Positions 11,960-24,778 of a DNA stretch of 64,000 bases are shown here, in pieces (the stretch's first letter is position 1; every line of letters starts with the position of its first letter). The position numbers were made by a program, and so were the translations under genes. Origin of the DNA: Hibiscus mutabilis (taxonomy: Eukaryota; Streptophyta; Magnoliopsida; Malvales; Malvaceae). The notes under the pieces were generated by a model that saw only the letters and a program-made list of their open reading frames with translations, ran no database searches and had not been told where the DNA came from. The stretch covers positions 3,348,001 through 3,412,000 of the forward strand of contig CM033718.1 in NCBI GenBank assembly GCA_019671005.1, given 5' to 3'.

Positions 11960-12900
11960 GATCTTTTCTAGGGCTTTTTGACATTCTTCATCCCATACGC
12001 CGATTATTTTTTTTTCTAAGAAGTCCAAGACCGGGTCACATTGATTGGTTAATTGGGAAATGAAACGAGAGATATAATTCAGCCTCCCGAAACCGCGGAC
12101 TTCCTTCAGGCGCGGGGTGGTGAAAGGTCCCGGATGGCTTTCACTTTATCCGGATCAATCTCAATCTCTCTTCTCGCTTACTACGAACCCTAAGAGTTTT
12201 CCGTATAACAACGGCGAAGGTACACTTGGCGGATTGAGCCTCGGTTGGTACTTCCGTAGTCTTTGGAATAGTTTTCTCAAGTTTTGCAGGTGCTCTTCCT
12301 CTGTCCGGATTTGGCAATCATATCATCCACGTATACTTCTATTTCTTTGTGCATCATGTCATGGAAGAGAGTCACCATTGCTCTTTGGTATGTTGCCCTC
12401 GCGTCTTTAGTCCAAATGGCATTACTTGATAACAAAAAGTACCCCACATGGTTATGAATGTGGTTTTCTCCATGTCGTTAGGATCCATCTTTATCCGGTT
12501 GTACCACGAGAAGCCGTCCATGAAGGAAAACCATGAGTGTCTGCGTGTTGTCAACCAAATGTGTCAATATGTGGCAAAGGGAAATTGTCTTTAGGGTGGC
12601 TCGGTTCAGATCCCTATAATCTACACACATACGAACTTTCCGTCTTTTTCTGATCGTACAATGTTTGCAACCCATTCGGGTATTTGGCTACCTCCAAGAA
12701 TCCAACATCAAATTGCTTTTTCACTTCTTCTCGGATTTTTAACAACATATCCGCCTCATTCTCTCAAGTTTTTGCTTGTCTTGGTTTGCACTCGATTTTG
12801 TTGGCAATTTGTGTACCACTACTATGCCTCGGTATTCAACCCCGGCATATCTTGATAAGTCCAGGCGAAGACATCCTTGAATTCTGAAGTAGGGCTATCG
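11960..12900 (-). pseudogene. Ogre reverse transcriptase domain (broken)
   Basis: The minus-strand motifs appear in RT order: VRMCVDYRDLNRAT near 12600-12635, DGFSWYNRIKMDPNDMEKT near 12465-12525, GTFCYQVMPFGLK near 12415-12455, and the catalytic YVDD near 12323-12334. These are the fingers and palm motifs of Ty3/gypsy RT. Indels between motifs (near 12400 and 12540) break the frame. It is probably preceded by the pro-RT spacer, which in Ogre-type elements is often an intron. Confidence 0.85.
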
Positions 12901-13982
12901 GTTTCATGCTTGGTTTTTGAGGAAATAGTCGTTCCTATTTTTATTTCTTTTCTTGCTTCTTCACCCCCAAGTTGACAATTTTGCTTTCTTCTTGGTGGGG
13001 CATAATCTGCCTTTCTTCGTCAGTCCACCATTCTCTTTAACTCTTCCGGGACCTCAATTTCTATTTCATCATATTCTTCCTCGATTTCCTCCGAGACCTC
13101 GTGGCATTCAAATTTACTCGAGATTGGATCCGTATCATTCATATCAAATCATGAGCGACCCGCAATAAATGAGAATGAATTGTATTGGGAAAGAGACGGC
13201 TTTACATGAAGGGAATGAATATGAAGAATGCATGAATGGAATAAATGAGACTTTGGTCATTTTTAAGAAAGTAGGGATATTTTCATTTCAATCAAAAAGT
13301 TAACATAGGTGCCCCATACAAGAGATCCCATAGTTTATGGGCAAAAACAAAAGGTTGATTCGGAGCATTACTCTGATCTATTCCTAAAAACTACAGGTAG
13401 ATCAATGCAGCTCCAGTTATCGAGTGTTTCCCCGGGATGGCAAGGGCGGATGTTGGTCAACATTTTGCTACCTCGGTCCTTTTCAGCTATCATGTTAATG
13501 TACATCCCTTCAAATGATTTACTGAGTATTTCCTCCTGGTTAAGTTCATCATTTTTCTTCATTGCCTCTCCAATATCTTGACTGGTGGTAGAACCCTCCG
13601 AGAGATGAAAGTGGCTTTCAAACTAGGAAAGGACATCGACCTCCACGGAATGTCTTCTCCTTTAGATCCGGCTTTTCTTTGCTCCTCCTTTCTCTTATAT
13701 TCCTCTTTCTTCATTTGGACACTTGGTTGGTAACCCAAATCAAACGATCCTTCTTGGTTATCATATTCTTGGGTCTCGTGGTTTCCTTGTAATTTCTTTC
13801 CACCCTTTTTTTCCTATTTTGGCTCCTCGGCCCAGAGTTTCTGCGACGGTCATCTTGGTACAATTAGATAACCTGGGGTAGGGGATCCGACTTCCTTCTA
13901 AAACGAATGTGGCATTTACTAGTTCCAATGCTCGGAACGAGCATTCCGCAGTATCTTCATCATTTTGAATGTATGGGGTATC
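12901..13982 (-). other. Ogre pro-RT spacer
   Basis: This lies between the protease and RT domains. It contains a short frame at 13368-13562 with DELNQEEILSKSFEGMY and otherwise no recognised domain. Elements of this lineage are known to carry a spliced intron here. I could not prove splice borders by eye. Confidence 0.45.
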
Positions 13983-14690
13983 TTATGTCACCGAAGCAAC
14001 AAATTCATGCTCTGCCTCTACTGTGACCAATTTGCCTTCAACTACAAATTTTAATTTTTGATGCAATGATGATGGGACAACTCCTGCGGAGTGGATCCAC
14101 GGTCTTCCCAACAAGCAGCTGTAAGATGGTTTTATGTCCATCACCACAAAATCGATCACATATTCAGTTGGTCCGATCAATAGGGGCACCTCAATTTTCC
14201 CCATTGTTCCTTTTTGCGTACCATCAAAGCCTCTTACCGAGTTGTGGCAGGGCTTTAGGTGCGAACCATCTATTGGCAATTTTTGCAGGGTTACCATAGG
14301 CAAAACGTTCAATGCTGACCCGTTGTCGATCAGTACTCCTGGTAATACATACCCTTTACAGTGGGTAGTGATGTTAAGGGCCTTGGTTGATCCCATTCCT
14401 CCCTCCGGGATCTCATTATCACTGAACGTGATATGATTATAGGCAGTAATATGCCCCACTATCATGTCCAACTTTGATACAGAAATGTCTTGGGGCACAA
14501 AAGTTTGATTCAGCACTTTTAATAGCGTCTCCCGATGCTTCTCTGAACTCAAGAGTAACTCCAGCACTGTGATCCTGGCCGGTTGTTTTCGTAGTTGTTC
14601 CACTACGCTGTACTCGCTATGTCTCGAGAACTTTAGAAATTCTTTGGCCTGGGCCTCAGTTACCGGTTCATTTATCTTTTGGGGAGGTTC
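13983..14690 (-). pseudogene. Ogre aspartic protease domain (interrupted)
   Basis: Reading on the minus strand, PVTEAQAKEFLKFSRHSEYS leads into the protease with active-site segment VLIDNGSALNVLP (DNGS in place of the usual DSGA/DTGS) and PSYSCLLGRPWIHSAG. This frame is open for about 230 codons. Its upstream end is cut at 14693 by the Athila insertion: EPPQK on this side continues from QIFGEEPPQK at 26740-26770 on the other side. It processes Gag-Pol in intact relatives. Confidence 0.85.
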
Positions 14691-14692
14691 TT

Positions 14693-16248
14693 TGTTGCGC
14701 GTAATAAGTGCTACGCAATTGTGCAAGTATACACGTCGCAAGTTATAGTATAAAAGATATCGTCTCCACAGGGATTGGTGCCACTTCAAGAATCTAGTCT
14801 CTTGCACTGTAAAAAGTAAAAACACAAGTGAAGGATTATAGAAGTTTTAACTAATAACTAATCTAGAAAGCAATTAAGTAAAAGAAAAGATGAATTCGAA
14901 TGAGAGAGATAGGCTAGGTTATCGTGAGTTGAGGTGTGAAAGCCGATTGGATTGTCTTGGTAAAAGAGTGCACGGCAACTCGAGTTGCCGTGGCAACTTG
15001 CACGACGGGTTGCCGTAGCAACTAATTGATGGTTGCTTGGGCGACTAGTTGGGCAACTACTTGGGCGATCCGGGCAGCAACTTCAAGGTTCGGCGGAGCG
15101 TTCTTCAATGGTTTCTTCTTATCCCTAAGTCGAAACTCTAGCTATTTGTGCATGCCTTGATAATACATCCTGCGTGAATCAAGGGTGAACAACAACCAAT
15201 CTTGCGCTCCTCTTAGCCGTTGAAATCCTTAACTTATTTCTAAGCGGATTAATCTTCACCATCATTGGATTGAATAAAGATCATATTCATTCGTTTCTTG
15301 AATCTAACTCTCCCGATATTAGATAAATGGATGAAATCACGAGATCCTCTCCCAATTCACTCATAAACAATAATAAGAATCAAGAATGAATAAACCTTGA
15401 AATAGAAAAGTGCAAACTCTTATTACCTAAACAAAAACCAATAGTTTCTCACAATCTCAAAACACAATAACCATAGCCAAGTAAATTTAGTTCATGGCTA
15501 GGTTCCAAAGAAACACAAGATAAACAATCCCTAGCATGAACCCAATCGAACAAGGAAGAAAAGATGAAGCTTGTCGAAAATTCCTTGCCCTAGATGCTTG
15601 CCGAAAATTCCCCTTGCTTCCTCTCTTGGAGTTGTCGAAATTCCCTCTTCCTCTCCCCCTTTGAATTGTCGAAATCTCCTTGATATTTATAGGGCTAGGC
15701 CAAAGTCCTTCTTTGAGGAGGAGTTTGAGTTGGAATTAAATTATCTTTAAAGAATATAATTCTTTATTATAATTTTATTCCTATTAGAACTTCTCTATCC
15801 TCTTTGGAATTTAATTCTTCTTTAATCTCTGCATGGCAATCAAATTCCTTTGGGCTTGGACCTTGCTCCATGTCATCTTGGGCTTGTAAAATCATGAATT
15901 TCGACATCCATATTGCTTTTGGTCTTTGTCGACAAATGCCATGGCAACTGCTCTCGGCGTCTCCTTCATGCACTGCCTGCAACTAGCTCGGCATATCCTT
16001 CATGCATTGCCACAACAACTAGCTCGGCATTGCTTTGGCAAGTGATCCTGCACATACACACACAAAAACACACCAAAGCAGCATCTATTTCTACAAAAAA
16101 ATCACCAAGTTATGTAATCAAGCTCAACGATTGAAGGAAACATGAATTAATGCATGAATGGCTAACTATGCAACTAATATGAGCCTAAGTCTAACAATAA
16201 TATGAGTAAAAAGGGTAAGAAAAATAGTACTTTTGAACACTTATCACA
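14693..16248 (-). repeat. Athila LTR, left copy (3' LTR)
   Basis: This 1556-bp direct repeat matches 24779-26337 almost base for base. It starts tgttgcgcg and ends cacttatcaca (TG...CA). It contains a run of TTGCCGTGGCAA-like palindromes near 14980-15060 and a TATTTATAG box near 15685, correctly oriented only on the plus strand. Confidence 0.9.
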
Positions 16249-16263
16249 CCCCCAAACTCGAAC
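16249..16263 (-). other. Athila polypurine tract
   Basis: The minus strand reads TTCGAGTTTGGGGG then GTG just before the LTR terminus TGATAAGTG. The preceding GAGGACAAGCAATAG is a very common segment before the 3' LTR of plant gypsy elements. Confidence 0.75.
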
Positions 16264-17295
16264 TATTGCTTGTCCTCAAGCAATGCAAACTCATAATTAC
16301 ACCGCCAAGACTTCAAATTTTCACAAGCTTAGCTCAAACTTGATTTCAATTCTCTGAACCGGGCACAAAGTATGATTGGCTTTTTATTTTTCAAAAACGA
16401 GGAATTACTCGGAATCAAACTATAATGCTTGTGAGTGTGTGCGTTGTTGTGTGCAAGTTGATTTTTCGGATTCTATGCAAACAATAGGTTTTCAAATTAC
16501 TTCATTGGGTTCTTTTTAACATGTTTTAACTAGAGCCAATTTGGGCACCTCTAGTGTTTTATTTTTAGTTTTCTTAAGTTAATTTAATCGACTAGAGCCG
16601 GTTTGGGCACCTCTAGTTAATTTTTTTAACGCCTCCTAGAGCCAGATTTCGGGCACCTCTAGTGATCAATTTTTTAGCATATGCTAGAGCCAATTTCGGG
16701 CACCTCTAGCATTCATCCAATTTTTATTCTAATCCCCCAATTTATTAATTATCGACCTAAGTTTACTAGAATTCCTTAAATCAATCAAACCACAACAGTG
16801 TTTCATCAAATTTAGCATCATAGTAAAATTCTAAGTTTTTCCATGGTTATCCTAGAATAAAAATTCTATCAATTAAGTGCATTGGCAAAGTCATCATCGA
16901 ATATTCATCAAATCTAAGCAATTCTTGTTCCAATTAAAGGCATGGCAAGCAATTTATGTATCCTAAATGTAATTCTTAAGATTAATGTAACTAAACATGG
17001 TAATTACTAATAATAATCCCCCCCAAACTCGAGTGAGGCATTGTCCTCAATGCATGCATAATAATAACGAAAAATAACAATAAAAATAAAAATGCATACG
17101 AGGACTTACTCCGAGAGTTCGTCATCGTAGATGATTAGTTTCCTTCTAGTTGGCGTCTTGACTTTCTTGCTTGAACGCGATGGTTGTTTTCTTGTTGCCG
17201 GTGGTGGAATCGATCCTCAAATGCGGGGTTGTCCTCATCATCCTCTTCATCAATGTCAATGGCTTTTCGTTTGGAGGATTCAATTGGTGCGGTCT
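16264..17295 (-). other. Athila 3' non-coding region with CTAGAGCC repeats
   Basis: Between 16535 and 16720 a unit close to ctagagcc(a/g)..ttcgggcacctctag recurs about four times. Each unit starts with ctagag and ends with ctctag, so it can fold back on itself. A second CCCCCAAACTCGAG tract near 17018 repeats the polypurine-type sequence internally. Confidence 0.6.
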
Positions 17296-18538
17296 TTATT
17301 GGTTCAATGGAGGACTCGTCCGAATCAAAAAATCAGAAAATGATTCCGTAGGAGTTGATTCAGGCATAGGTGCTTTACCTTTGGCTTTTTCGGTGGTTGT
17401 CGGGGCATTGTCGAGTTGGTTGCCGTGGCGCCGCCTTCCTTGGTTGCCGTGGCAAGGTATCGGCGGAAATATTGGGAACGGCACACGGTTGTCCGGGTAC
17501 TTTTCTAGGATGACTTGGGTGATGGCATTGTTGTGCTCCTTCATGTACCGCATGAACATTAGTTGCCGATCTTCAATTTGCCTTAGGCGGCTTTCCAATG
17601 GGTGCAAAAGTGCTTCAAAGTGTCCCGGATTAATGGCCGAGTTGCCCACGGCGTTAGGTGCTTGGGCATTAGGGATTTCCGCGGCGGCAGGAGTTGCCGT
17701 GGCAATTGGAGGCCTTGAAGAATCTCCCGGTGCCTCTCCCATTAGCTTCCGGATTAGTGTTTGATTCCAACCAGACTTGGGTAGGGCCTTTTCATCGGTG
17801 GACTCACTCGGGACATGCATCTCCTTGCAAAGATTGGAAATTAAGCAAGGGAAGAAAAGATAACCCTTATCTTTTGAGCTGCATACAAAAATCTCATCGC
17901 AAATAATTTTTCCAATGTTAATGATGCGATTATGCAAAATAGAATGTATGAGCAAAAGACGTGGTATGTCAACGGTAGTATTGTGTGTGGAGGGCATTAA
18001 AGAAGTTTTAACAAACTTATTCCATAGTTTTGCCTCGGGTTTAAGCCGAAGCGATTTACCGTGCCCTTGTATTTACCGTCGTTCCAATGAGTTCCCGGTT
18101 GAGTGAGTTCTTGAAGCACCTTGTCGAGTTGCTTGGGATTGATTTGGTCAACGAAGGCTTGATGCTCGTCCTTCTCAATGTAAAGTCCGTAAAAGGTGTT
18201 GATGCTTTCGGGACTTATAAGTATGGCCTTGTCACGAACAAAAACATAAGGATTATCCAGGTTAGGTGAGTGAGCATAGAATTCTCTTACCCATGAGATG
18301 TTACCCTGTTCCGGTTGATGGCAAAAGATTTGCCACTTTTGATGTGCAATCCTTTTGAAGATGAATGGTTCAAGGCGAAATCTTGAGATCCGGAGTATTC
18401 AAAGCCTTGTTCTTCATGAATCTTCCGGCTTTCAAACTTTGATTGAAATCTTTCTTGAACCGCCGGTGTAGCAAACTTCTTGTATCTTGGTTCTTTGGAG
18501 GAACTTGGATGAACTAAAAGTTTAATCTTGGATGCCAT
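17296..18538 (-). pseudogene. Athila third ORF (env-position), broken
   Basis: The start is probably at 18538 (MASKIKLLVHPSSSKEP). The frame breaks near 18290 and resumes as a 233-codon open frame ending at 17296. That part contains HNTTVDIPRLLLIHSILH, a proline- and alanine-rich linker, and a segment ESRLRQIEDRQLMFMRY likely to be helical. It resembles the plant retrotransposon protein that occupies the env position in Athila elements. I see no clear signal peptide or transmembrane segment, and function in the family is unknown. Confidence 0.65.
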
Positions 18539-19084
18539 GTATGATCTTGGTTGTGAGTAAAAACAAAGAAAAGAAAAGAAACTAAAAAGTTGCAAGATAG
18601 AAAGTATGAATAGGTTAAGGGTTATGGGTTTTATAGAAAAGATAGGTGGGTGGGATTAGGGGAAATCGACAATTGGGTTAGGGTTTGGTAGGAATTTTTG
18701 ACAAAAGGGGTTTTGGTTAGGATGAATTGGAGGCTTTATATAAGCCTTAGATTCAGCCCATTAGTTTCCTTGTTGAAGATGTTTTCCTACTTGGTTTAGA
18801 ATTCCTTCTTTCTCTTGAACTTCCTTTCCTACAATTCAAAAACAAATCAAATAAGGATTAAAATTAAAGATAAACTAATAAAGAAAATAAATAAAGATGT
18901 GTAATAGGATTCTTAGACTTGAATAAAAAAAATCTATCCTAAAACTACTAATAATCGGCAAAATAATAAAATAATAAAAAAAATAATAATCAGAAAAAAA
19001 AAATGAAAAATAAATAATTAAATCATCGACAAAAACAAAAATAAAAATAAATAAAAATAAAAATAAAATATCAAAAGGGAGAGC

Positions 19085-20600
19085 ATGCTCATGCATCTCC
19101 TAAATTGACCACTTCCTTGTTACGTTCCACATGGGCACCATTGTAGTGCTTCAATCTTTGTCCATTAACTTTGAATTCATGGTTGTCAGAGATGGACTTG
19201 ATTATCACGGCGCCATGGGAGAATGGTTTGACGACTTCAAATGGTCCCGACCATCTTGATTTCAGCTTTCCCGGGAAAAGTTTTAGCCGAGAATTGAATA
19301 GGAGAACTAGTTGCCCTGGCGTGAATTGCCGTGGCAATAGTTTCTTGTCATGCCATCGCTTTGTTTTCTCCTTGTAGATTCGTGCATTGTTATAGGCGAG
19401 TGCACGAAATTCTTCTATCTCATTGAGATCCATCAAGCGCTTTTGTCCGCACTTTCCCAATCCATATTCACGGTCTTGATTGCCCAAGACGCCTTGTGCT
19501 CGATTTCCACCGGTAGATGACATGTTTTACCATAGACAAGTCGGAAGGGGACATACCTAAGGGTGTTTTGAATGCGGTCGCGATATGCCCAAAGTCGCGT
19601 CATCTAGTCTTAATGACCAATCCTTCCTTGAGGGATTTACAACTTTCTCGAGTATTCCCTTCAACTCTCGGTTGGAAATTTCGCTTGCCCATTGGTTTGT
19701 GGGTGATATGCCGTGGCGATCTTGTGTGATATGCCAAGCGTTGCAACATCTTGGCAATTAGTCCATTGTCAAAATGCTTGCCCCGTCGCTGATAATTGCT
19801 CTCAAAGATCCCAAACCGTAAATATGTTTTTCTCGCAGGAATCATTGCACGGTCTTGGAATCGTCGTTGGGAACTGCAGCTGCCTCTACCCATTTAGACA
19901 CATAGTCGACGGCGAGTAAGATGTAGAGGTTGCCGAATGAAGATGGAAAAGGTCCCATAAAATCGATCCCCATACATCGAACAGTTCCACCTCGATGATG
20001 TTCGAGTGGCATCTCATGTCGCCTAGAGATATTGCCCGTCCTCCGCAACGATCACATTGCTTGTAAAAGTCTTGGGCATCTTTGTACAATGTTGGCCAAT
20101 ACAAACCGGATTGCAAGACTTTGGCCGCTGATGCGAGTTCCTCCAAAATGTCCTCCATAGGGTGAAGAATGGCATTGCCGAGTACATTCTGCTCTTCTTC
20201 AGGACACATCGGCGTATAACCTGATTTGCACATTGTTTAAACAAAAGAGGCTCGTCCCAAAAGTAATGCTTAGCATTATGGCGGAACCGCTTCTTCCCTT
20301 GGTGAGTAATGCCATACGAAAAAATACCACAAACAAGGAAGTTAACTAAATCTGCGTACGGGGTATTGCGGGGCATGTCTTTGCCGTAGTGTCTGCGCTC
20401 CCAAAATTGCCGAGGCGTGCTCGTCAAAAGACTAACTGCGGCGTCGAGAGTTGCCGAGGCGTGTGCTTCCATGGTTGCCGAGGCGTCATGGGCTGTCGAG
20501 GCGTCAAGGGTTGCCGAGGCGATTAGAATTTGTTCATCCGGGAATGCATCGCATATCTCTAGATCCGCGTCCTCTTCCCTATTGCGTTCCAAACGTGATA
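19085..20600 (-). pseudogene. Athila integrase domain (broken)
   Basis: Zinc-binding region remnant YKQCDRC near 20045; core with GIDFMGPFPSSFGNLY and VDYVSKWVEAAAVPNDD near 19860-19975; C-terminal segment RWHDKKLLPRQFTPGQLVLL and RLKLFPGKLKSRWSGPF near 19220-19370. Several frame changes separate these. An alanine/serine-rich stretch near 20420-20520 (repeats of DASAT) derives from the repeated TTGCCGAGGCGT nucleotide motif and is unusual for this domain. Confidence 0.85.
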
Positions 20601-20639
20601 AGTGATCGCCACTTGATTTTCTGCTCCTTTCCTGTCCTT

Positions 20640-22250
20640 AATTTCAATATCAAATTCTTGTAAAAGTAATATCCAACGAATCAAACGAGGTTTAGCATCC
20701 TTTTTAGCAAATAAGTATTTGATTGCCGAATGGTCCGTATGAACAATTACCTTTGTACCAATTAAATAGGATCGAACTTGTCAAATGCGAAAACTACAGA
20801 CTAGTAACTCTTTTCTCGTTGTTGTGTAATTCACTTGAGCATCGTTAAGAGTTTTACTAGCGTAGTATATCACATGGAAGGTCTTACACAAGTTGGCCTA
20901 GGACTGCTCCTACCGCGAAATCACTTGCATCACACATGAGCTCAAAAGGTAGCGTCAATCTGGTGGAACAACAATGGGTGCCGGCAAAAACTTTTCTTTA
21001 GGGTTTCAAATGCTTGAGTGCAAGAATCATCAAAATCGAAGACTTTATCCTGTTCAAGCAGATTACACAAAGGTTTAGTGATTTTAGAAAAGTTATGAAT
21101 GAACCTCCTGTAAAAACCTGCATGTCCGAGAAAACTTGAATTCCTTTAACCGAATTTGGTGGGGTAATCTCTCGATCACGTCCACCTTGGCTTTGTCTAC
21201 TTCAATTCCCTTGGATGAAATCTTATGGCCGAGCACTATTCCTTCATCTACCATAAAGTGGCATTTCTCCCAATTGAGGACTAAATCCGTTTCTTCGCAT
21301 CTTGCCAACACCTCTCTAAATTGCCGAGACAGCCGTCGGGTCATTACAAAAACCGAAAAATCATCCATGAAGATCTCAAGGAAGTCTTCGACCATGTCCG
21401 AAAGAGCGCCATCATGCATCTTTGGAAGGTTGCGGGGCATGTGAAGGTTGTCTTTTCTTGATCTTACGGTGCTATGGCAATCTGATTGTAACCTGAATAA
21501 CCATCAAGAAAACAAGAAAAGGGTTTACCCGCAAGACGGTCAAGCATTTGATCAATAAAGGGTAATGGGAAGTGATCTTTCCTAGTGGCTTTGTTTAGCT
21601 TTCGATAGTCCATACAAACCCCTCCAACCGGTCACACCCTGGTTGGGATAAGTTCATTATTTTCATTGCTTACCACTTATTATACCTCCCTTTTTCGGCA
21701 CATTGTACCGGACTTACCCACGTACTATCGGAGATAGGGTATATAATGCCGCGTCAAGCCACTTGATGATTTCTTTCATTACAACCCCTTTCATGGCATG
21801 ATTCAGTCTCCTCCGGGCCTCAATTGAAGGTTTGTGGTTATCTTCCAACAAGATCTTGTGCATGCACACCGCCGGCTAATTCCCTTCAAGTCGGCAATTG
21901 TCCACCCTATTGCCTTTTTATGTAGCTTCAACATGTTGATCAGCTTCTTTTCCTGCTCAGGCTGTAACTTAGAGGAAATAATTACAGTAATGTATTATCG
22001 ATCCCTAAGTATACATATTTCATTGCTCGCAATTGTTTCAACTCAAGAATTGGTGGATTTTCGATGAGGGTTTTTCGATCTTACCTTCCTTACCCGAGTA
22101 GTCCAAAGGGTTCAAAGTATGTACCTGGTCGATTGACTAGCCAATTTGCCTCTTCTCGGTTGTTCCTCATCGACCGCTCTTCATACTCCTCGGGTTCCTC
22201 TTGATCGGCAATGTAGTTGCCGAGGCAACTAAATTCCTCATCGGTTAAAC
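20640..22250 (-). pseudogene. Athila reverse transcriptase and RNase H (broken)
   Basis: The best-preserved piece is at 21093-21440: DMVEDFLEIFMDDFSVF with the catalytic MDD, then LVLNWEKCHFMVDEGIVLGHKI. The RNase H connection lies at 20700-20900 (a segment equivalent to TKVIVHTDHSAIKYL). Upstream finger motifs near 21600-21750 are heavily shifted. It makes the element's cDNA in intact relatives. Confidence 0.8.
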
Positions 22251-22534
22251 TCTGCCGTGGCATGAAGTAGTTGGCATTCTTCGATCATCGGCATGCCTTA
22301 GTGTTTGGAACACGTTTAGTTTTACCTGCTGGTCATTCACCCTCATTGTGAGTTCTCCTTTTCAACATCAATCAAAGTTCTCCCAATAAGCTAGGAATGG
22401 TCTTCCGAGAATGATAGGCGCATGCTCATCTGCTTCACAATCTAAAACAATAAAGTCAGCGGGAAAAATAAATTTATCAACTTTTACCAAGATGTCCTCG
22501 ATTTTTCCTCTCGGATGCACATAGGATCTGTCGG

Positions 22535-22741
22535 CTAGTCAGAGCATAATCTGTTGTAGGTCTTGCCTTCCAGATTCCTAGTTTCGAAAACCGATTTAGG
22601 CATCAAGTTTATGCTAGCCCCTAGGTCGCATAGTGCTTTCCCGACATAGTGATTTCCAATAGAACATGGTATTGTGAAACTTCCGGATCCTTCAACTTGG
22701 GCGGCATACGATTGTGCAACATTGCCATGCATCCCTCTCAT
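22535..22741 (-). pseudogene. Athila aspartic protease segment
   Basis: The frame GSGSFTIPCSIGNHYVGKAL followed by CDLGASINLMPKSVF is the Athila-type protease, with DLGAS replacing the canonical DTGAS. The frame breaks on both sides. It follows gag directly. Confidence 0.85.
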
Positions 22742-24655
22742 GCGGCAATTGTTTCAAACTCTCCTAGCCTTGTTCTCTTGGACACAATGTCTTTAAGAAA
22801 CTTGGCATAGTTTGGCATTTGTTCAATTGCTTCCACCAATGGCAAGTTGATGTGGACTTGCTTTAGGATATCAAGAAACTTTTTGAATTGGTATTCTTGC
22901 TTTTGTTGCTTCAACCTTTGTGGGAATGGTGGTGGAAGTCGGATATCTTCGATCTTTTCATTGGTTTGAAACCTGATTGACGGCATTACGGGGACATCCG
23001 AGTTGCCGATGTTACCAACCAACCCAGGGTTTCGAGGCGTGCTTATCGCAAGTTGCCGAGGCGTCATCGGTTGCCGAGGCATGCTTATTGCCGGTTGCGC
23101 AACAATTCTTGGTTCAGCATCCGAGACTTTGCCGCTAGGTTCGCCTTGCTCTTTTTGTGGAGTTTTGTTTGACGAGCGGGTTTGAACCTCTCTAAGTTGT
23201 TGGCCACTTCGGTGGTGATTGCCTTACATTGCTCATGGCCGTTCCTCTTGCGACTTGATATCGCTAGGTAAACCTCCTTGTGGTCTAGTGTTGATTTTGA
23301 GCAAATTGTCCGACTTGATTTTCCAATGATTTGATTGCCGCCTCTTGGTTTTGCAATCTCATCTCGGTCCTGTTAATAAAAGCATCAGTTCTTTTTATGA
23401 AATTACTATTCTCAGCCATATAAGATTCAGTTTTCATCATAAAAGCATTTAGAGAATTTTCCAAAGAACTAGATGTCGCGGTTGTTGTTGCCGCGGCATC
23501 TGTTCTTTGGGCATATTCTCTTTGAATCCCGATGCTTGTGCATTCTGATTGTTCGTTTTAGAGCATTGTTGGGATTACTCCATGAAAAATTCGGTGCTTC
23601 TTCCAAGCTGGATTGTATGTATTTGACATCATGTTGTTGCCCCGATTGTAATTCCCCACATAGAAGCTAGATTCCGAATTCTGCATACATTCAGAAGAAT
23701 TATGGTTATCGCCACATAACTCACAAAAAGAATCCATTACCTTGACTTCATGTGTGTTGTTTGGTTTTTGCATGTTCGACCATCTTGGTTAAAGCGCCAA
23801 TTGTGCGAAATTGAATCGATGATCCTAGTTCATGTATTGTGGCTTGGCGCCTAACTCCTCCTCTTCTAGTAGATGGGAATTGATAATTATTCTTGGCCAG
23901 CCTGTTTAAAATTTGCATTGCTTCTTCCGGTGACTTATCTAGGAGTATGCCGTTTGCCGAGGCGTCTAGCATCATCCTTGTTGGTGTATTCACGACATTG
24001 TAAAACATTGTCACTTGAGTCCACACCGAATCCGTGTAGAGGACATTTGTGTAGAAGTTCTCTATATCGCTCCCAAGCCTCGTACATGGATTCATCATCC
24101 GCCGCCGAAAAAAAGTAATGTCGTTACGGAAGCTTATCGCTTAAATTTGTAGGATTAAATCTAGCAAGGAAATCACGACAAAGATCAGTCCAAGATGCTA
24201 TGGATCCGCAGAATGCTATTTAGCCATGCTTTCGCCCTATCCCTCGGTGAATAGGGAATAATCTTAATCGTAAGACATCGTGGGTGACTCCGTGTATCTT
24301 GAACGAGTTGCAAATCTCGAGGAAAGATTTCAGATGTTGTCGCATCATCTTCGCTCTTTGAGCCGCCAAATTGACCTATTGTGTTGATCATATTAAACAT
24401 TACCGGTTTCAACTCAAAGTGGTCGGCTTCAATTTCGGTGCGACAACTCCTCGGGTTAAGTCCATCAAGATCTTCTTCAAGATAGTCTCGAATAGTTCTG
24501 CTTAGTGCAAGAATCACTCCTCCTCCCGCCGAACATCTTGATTAATATTGCCGCCTTGATTTGCCATTGCTTCTCTTATCCTTCGCCTAAGTCTTTGTAA
24601 GGTTCGTTCGATTTCTGGATCAAAGGGATATTCGGTGAAGTCGGTCTCGCCGTCA
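22738..24655 (-). pseudogene. Athila Gag (broken)
   Basis: The frame begins near 24655 (YDGETDFTEYPFDPEIE) with an internal MANQGGNINQD at 24567. EADHFELKP and INTIGQFGG near 24390 and FPYSPRDRAKAWLNS near 24215-24260 are conserved capsid-region motifs. A single zinc knuckle CELCGDNHNSSEC lies near 23690-23730. At least three frameshifts occur. The C-terminal part ends in LPLVEAIEQMPNYAKFLKDI near 22790-22850. Confidence 0.85.
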
Positions 24656-24754
24656 TATACCAATGCAAAACCAAAGTTTGTTAGCCCTTTGAATTTTAAA
24701 CAAGAAAAATAAAAAGAAAGTGCAAGAAAGTAAAAACAAAGTCGCTATTGCCAA

Positions 24755-24772
24755 TCCCCGGCAACGGCGCCA
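24755..24772 (-). other. Athila primer-binding site, tRNA-Asp type
   Basis: The minus strand reads TGGCGCCGTTGCCGGGGA, complementary to the tRNA-Asp 3' end, six bases inside the LTR. It fixes orientation and supports the Athila assignment. Confidence 0.9.
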
Positions 24773-24778
24773 AAAACT

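Noticed and set aside
17171..17764. A 197-codon plus-strand frame inside the Athila element
   Set aside because: It is the complement of the minus-strand third ORF. No domain, and its composition mirrors the opposite strand.
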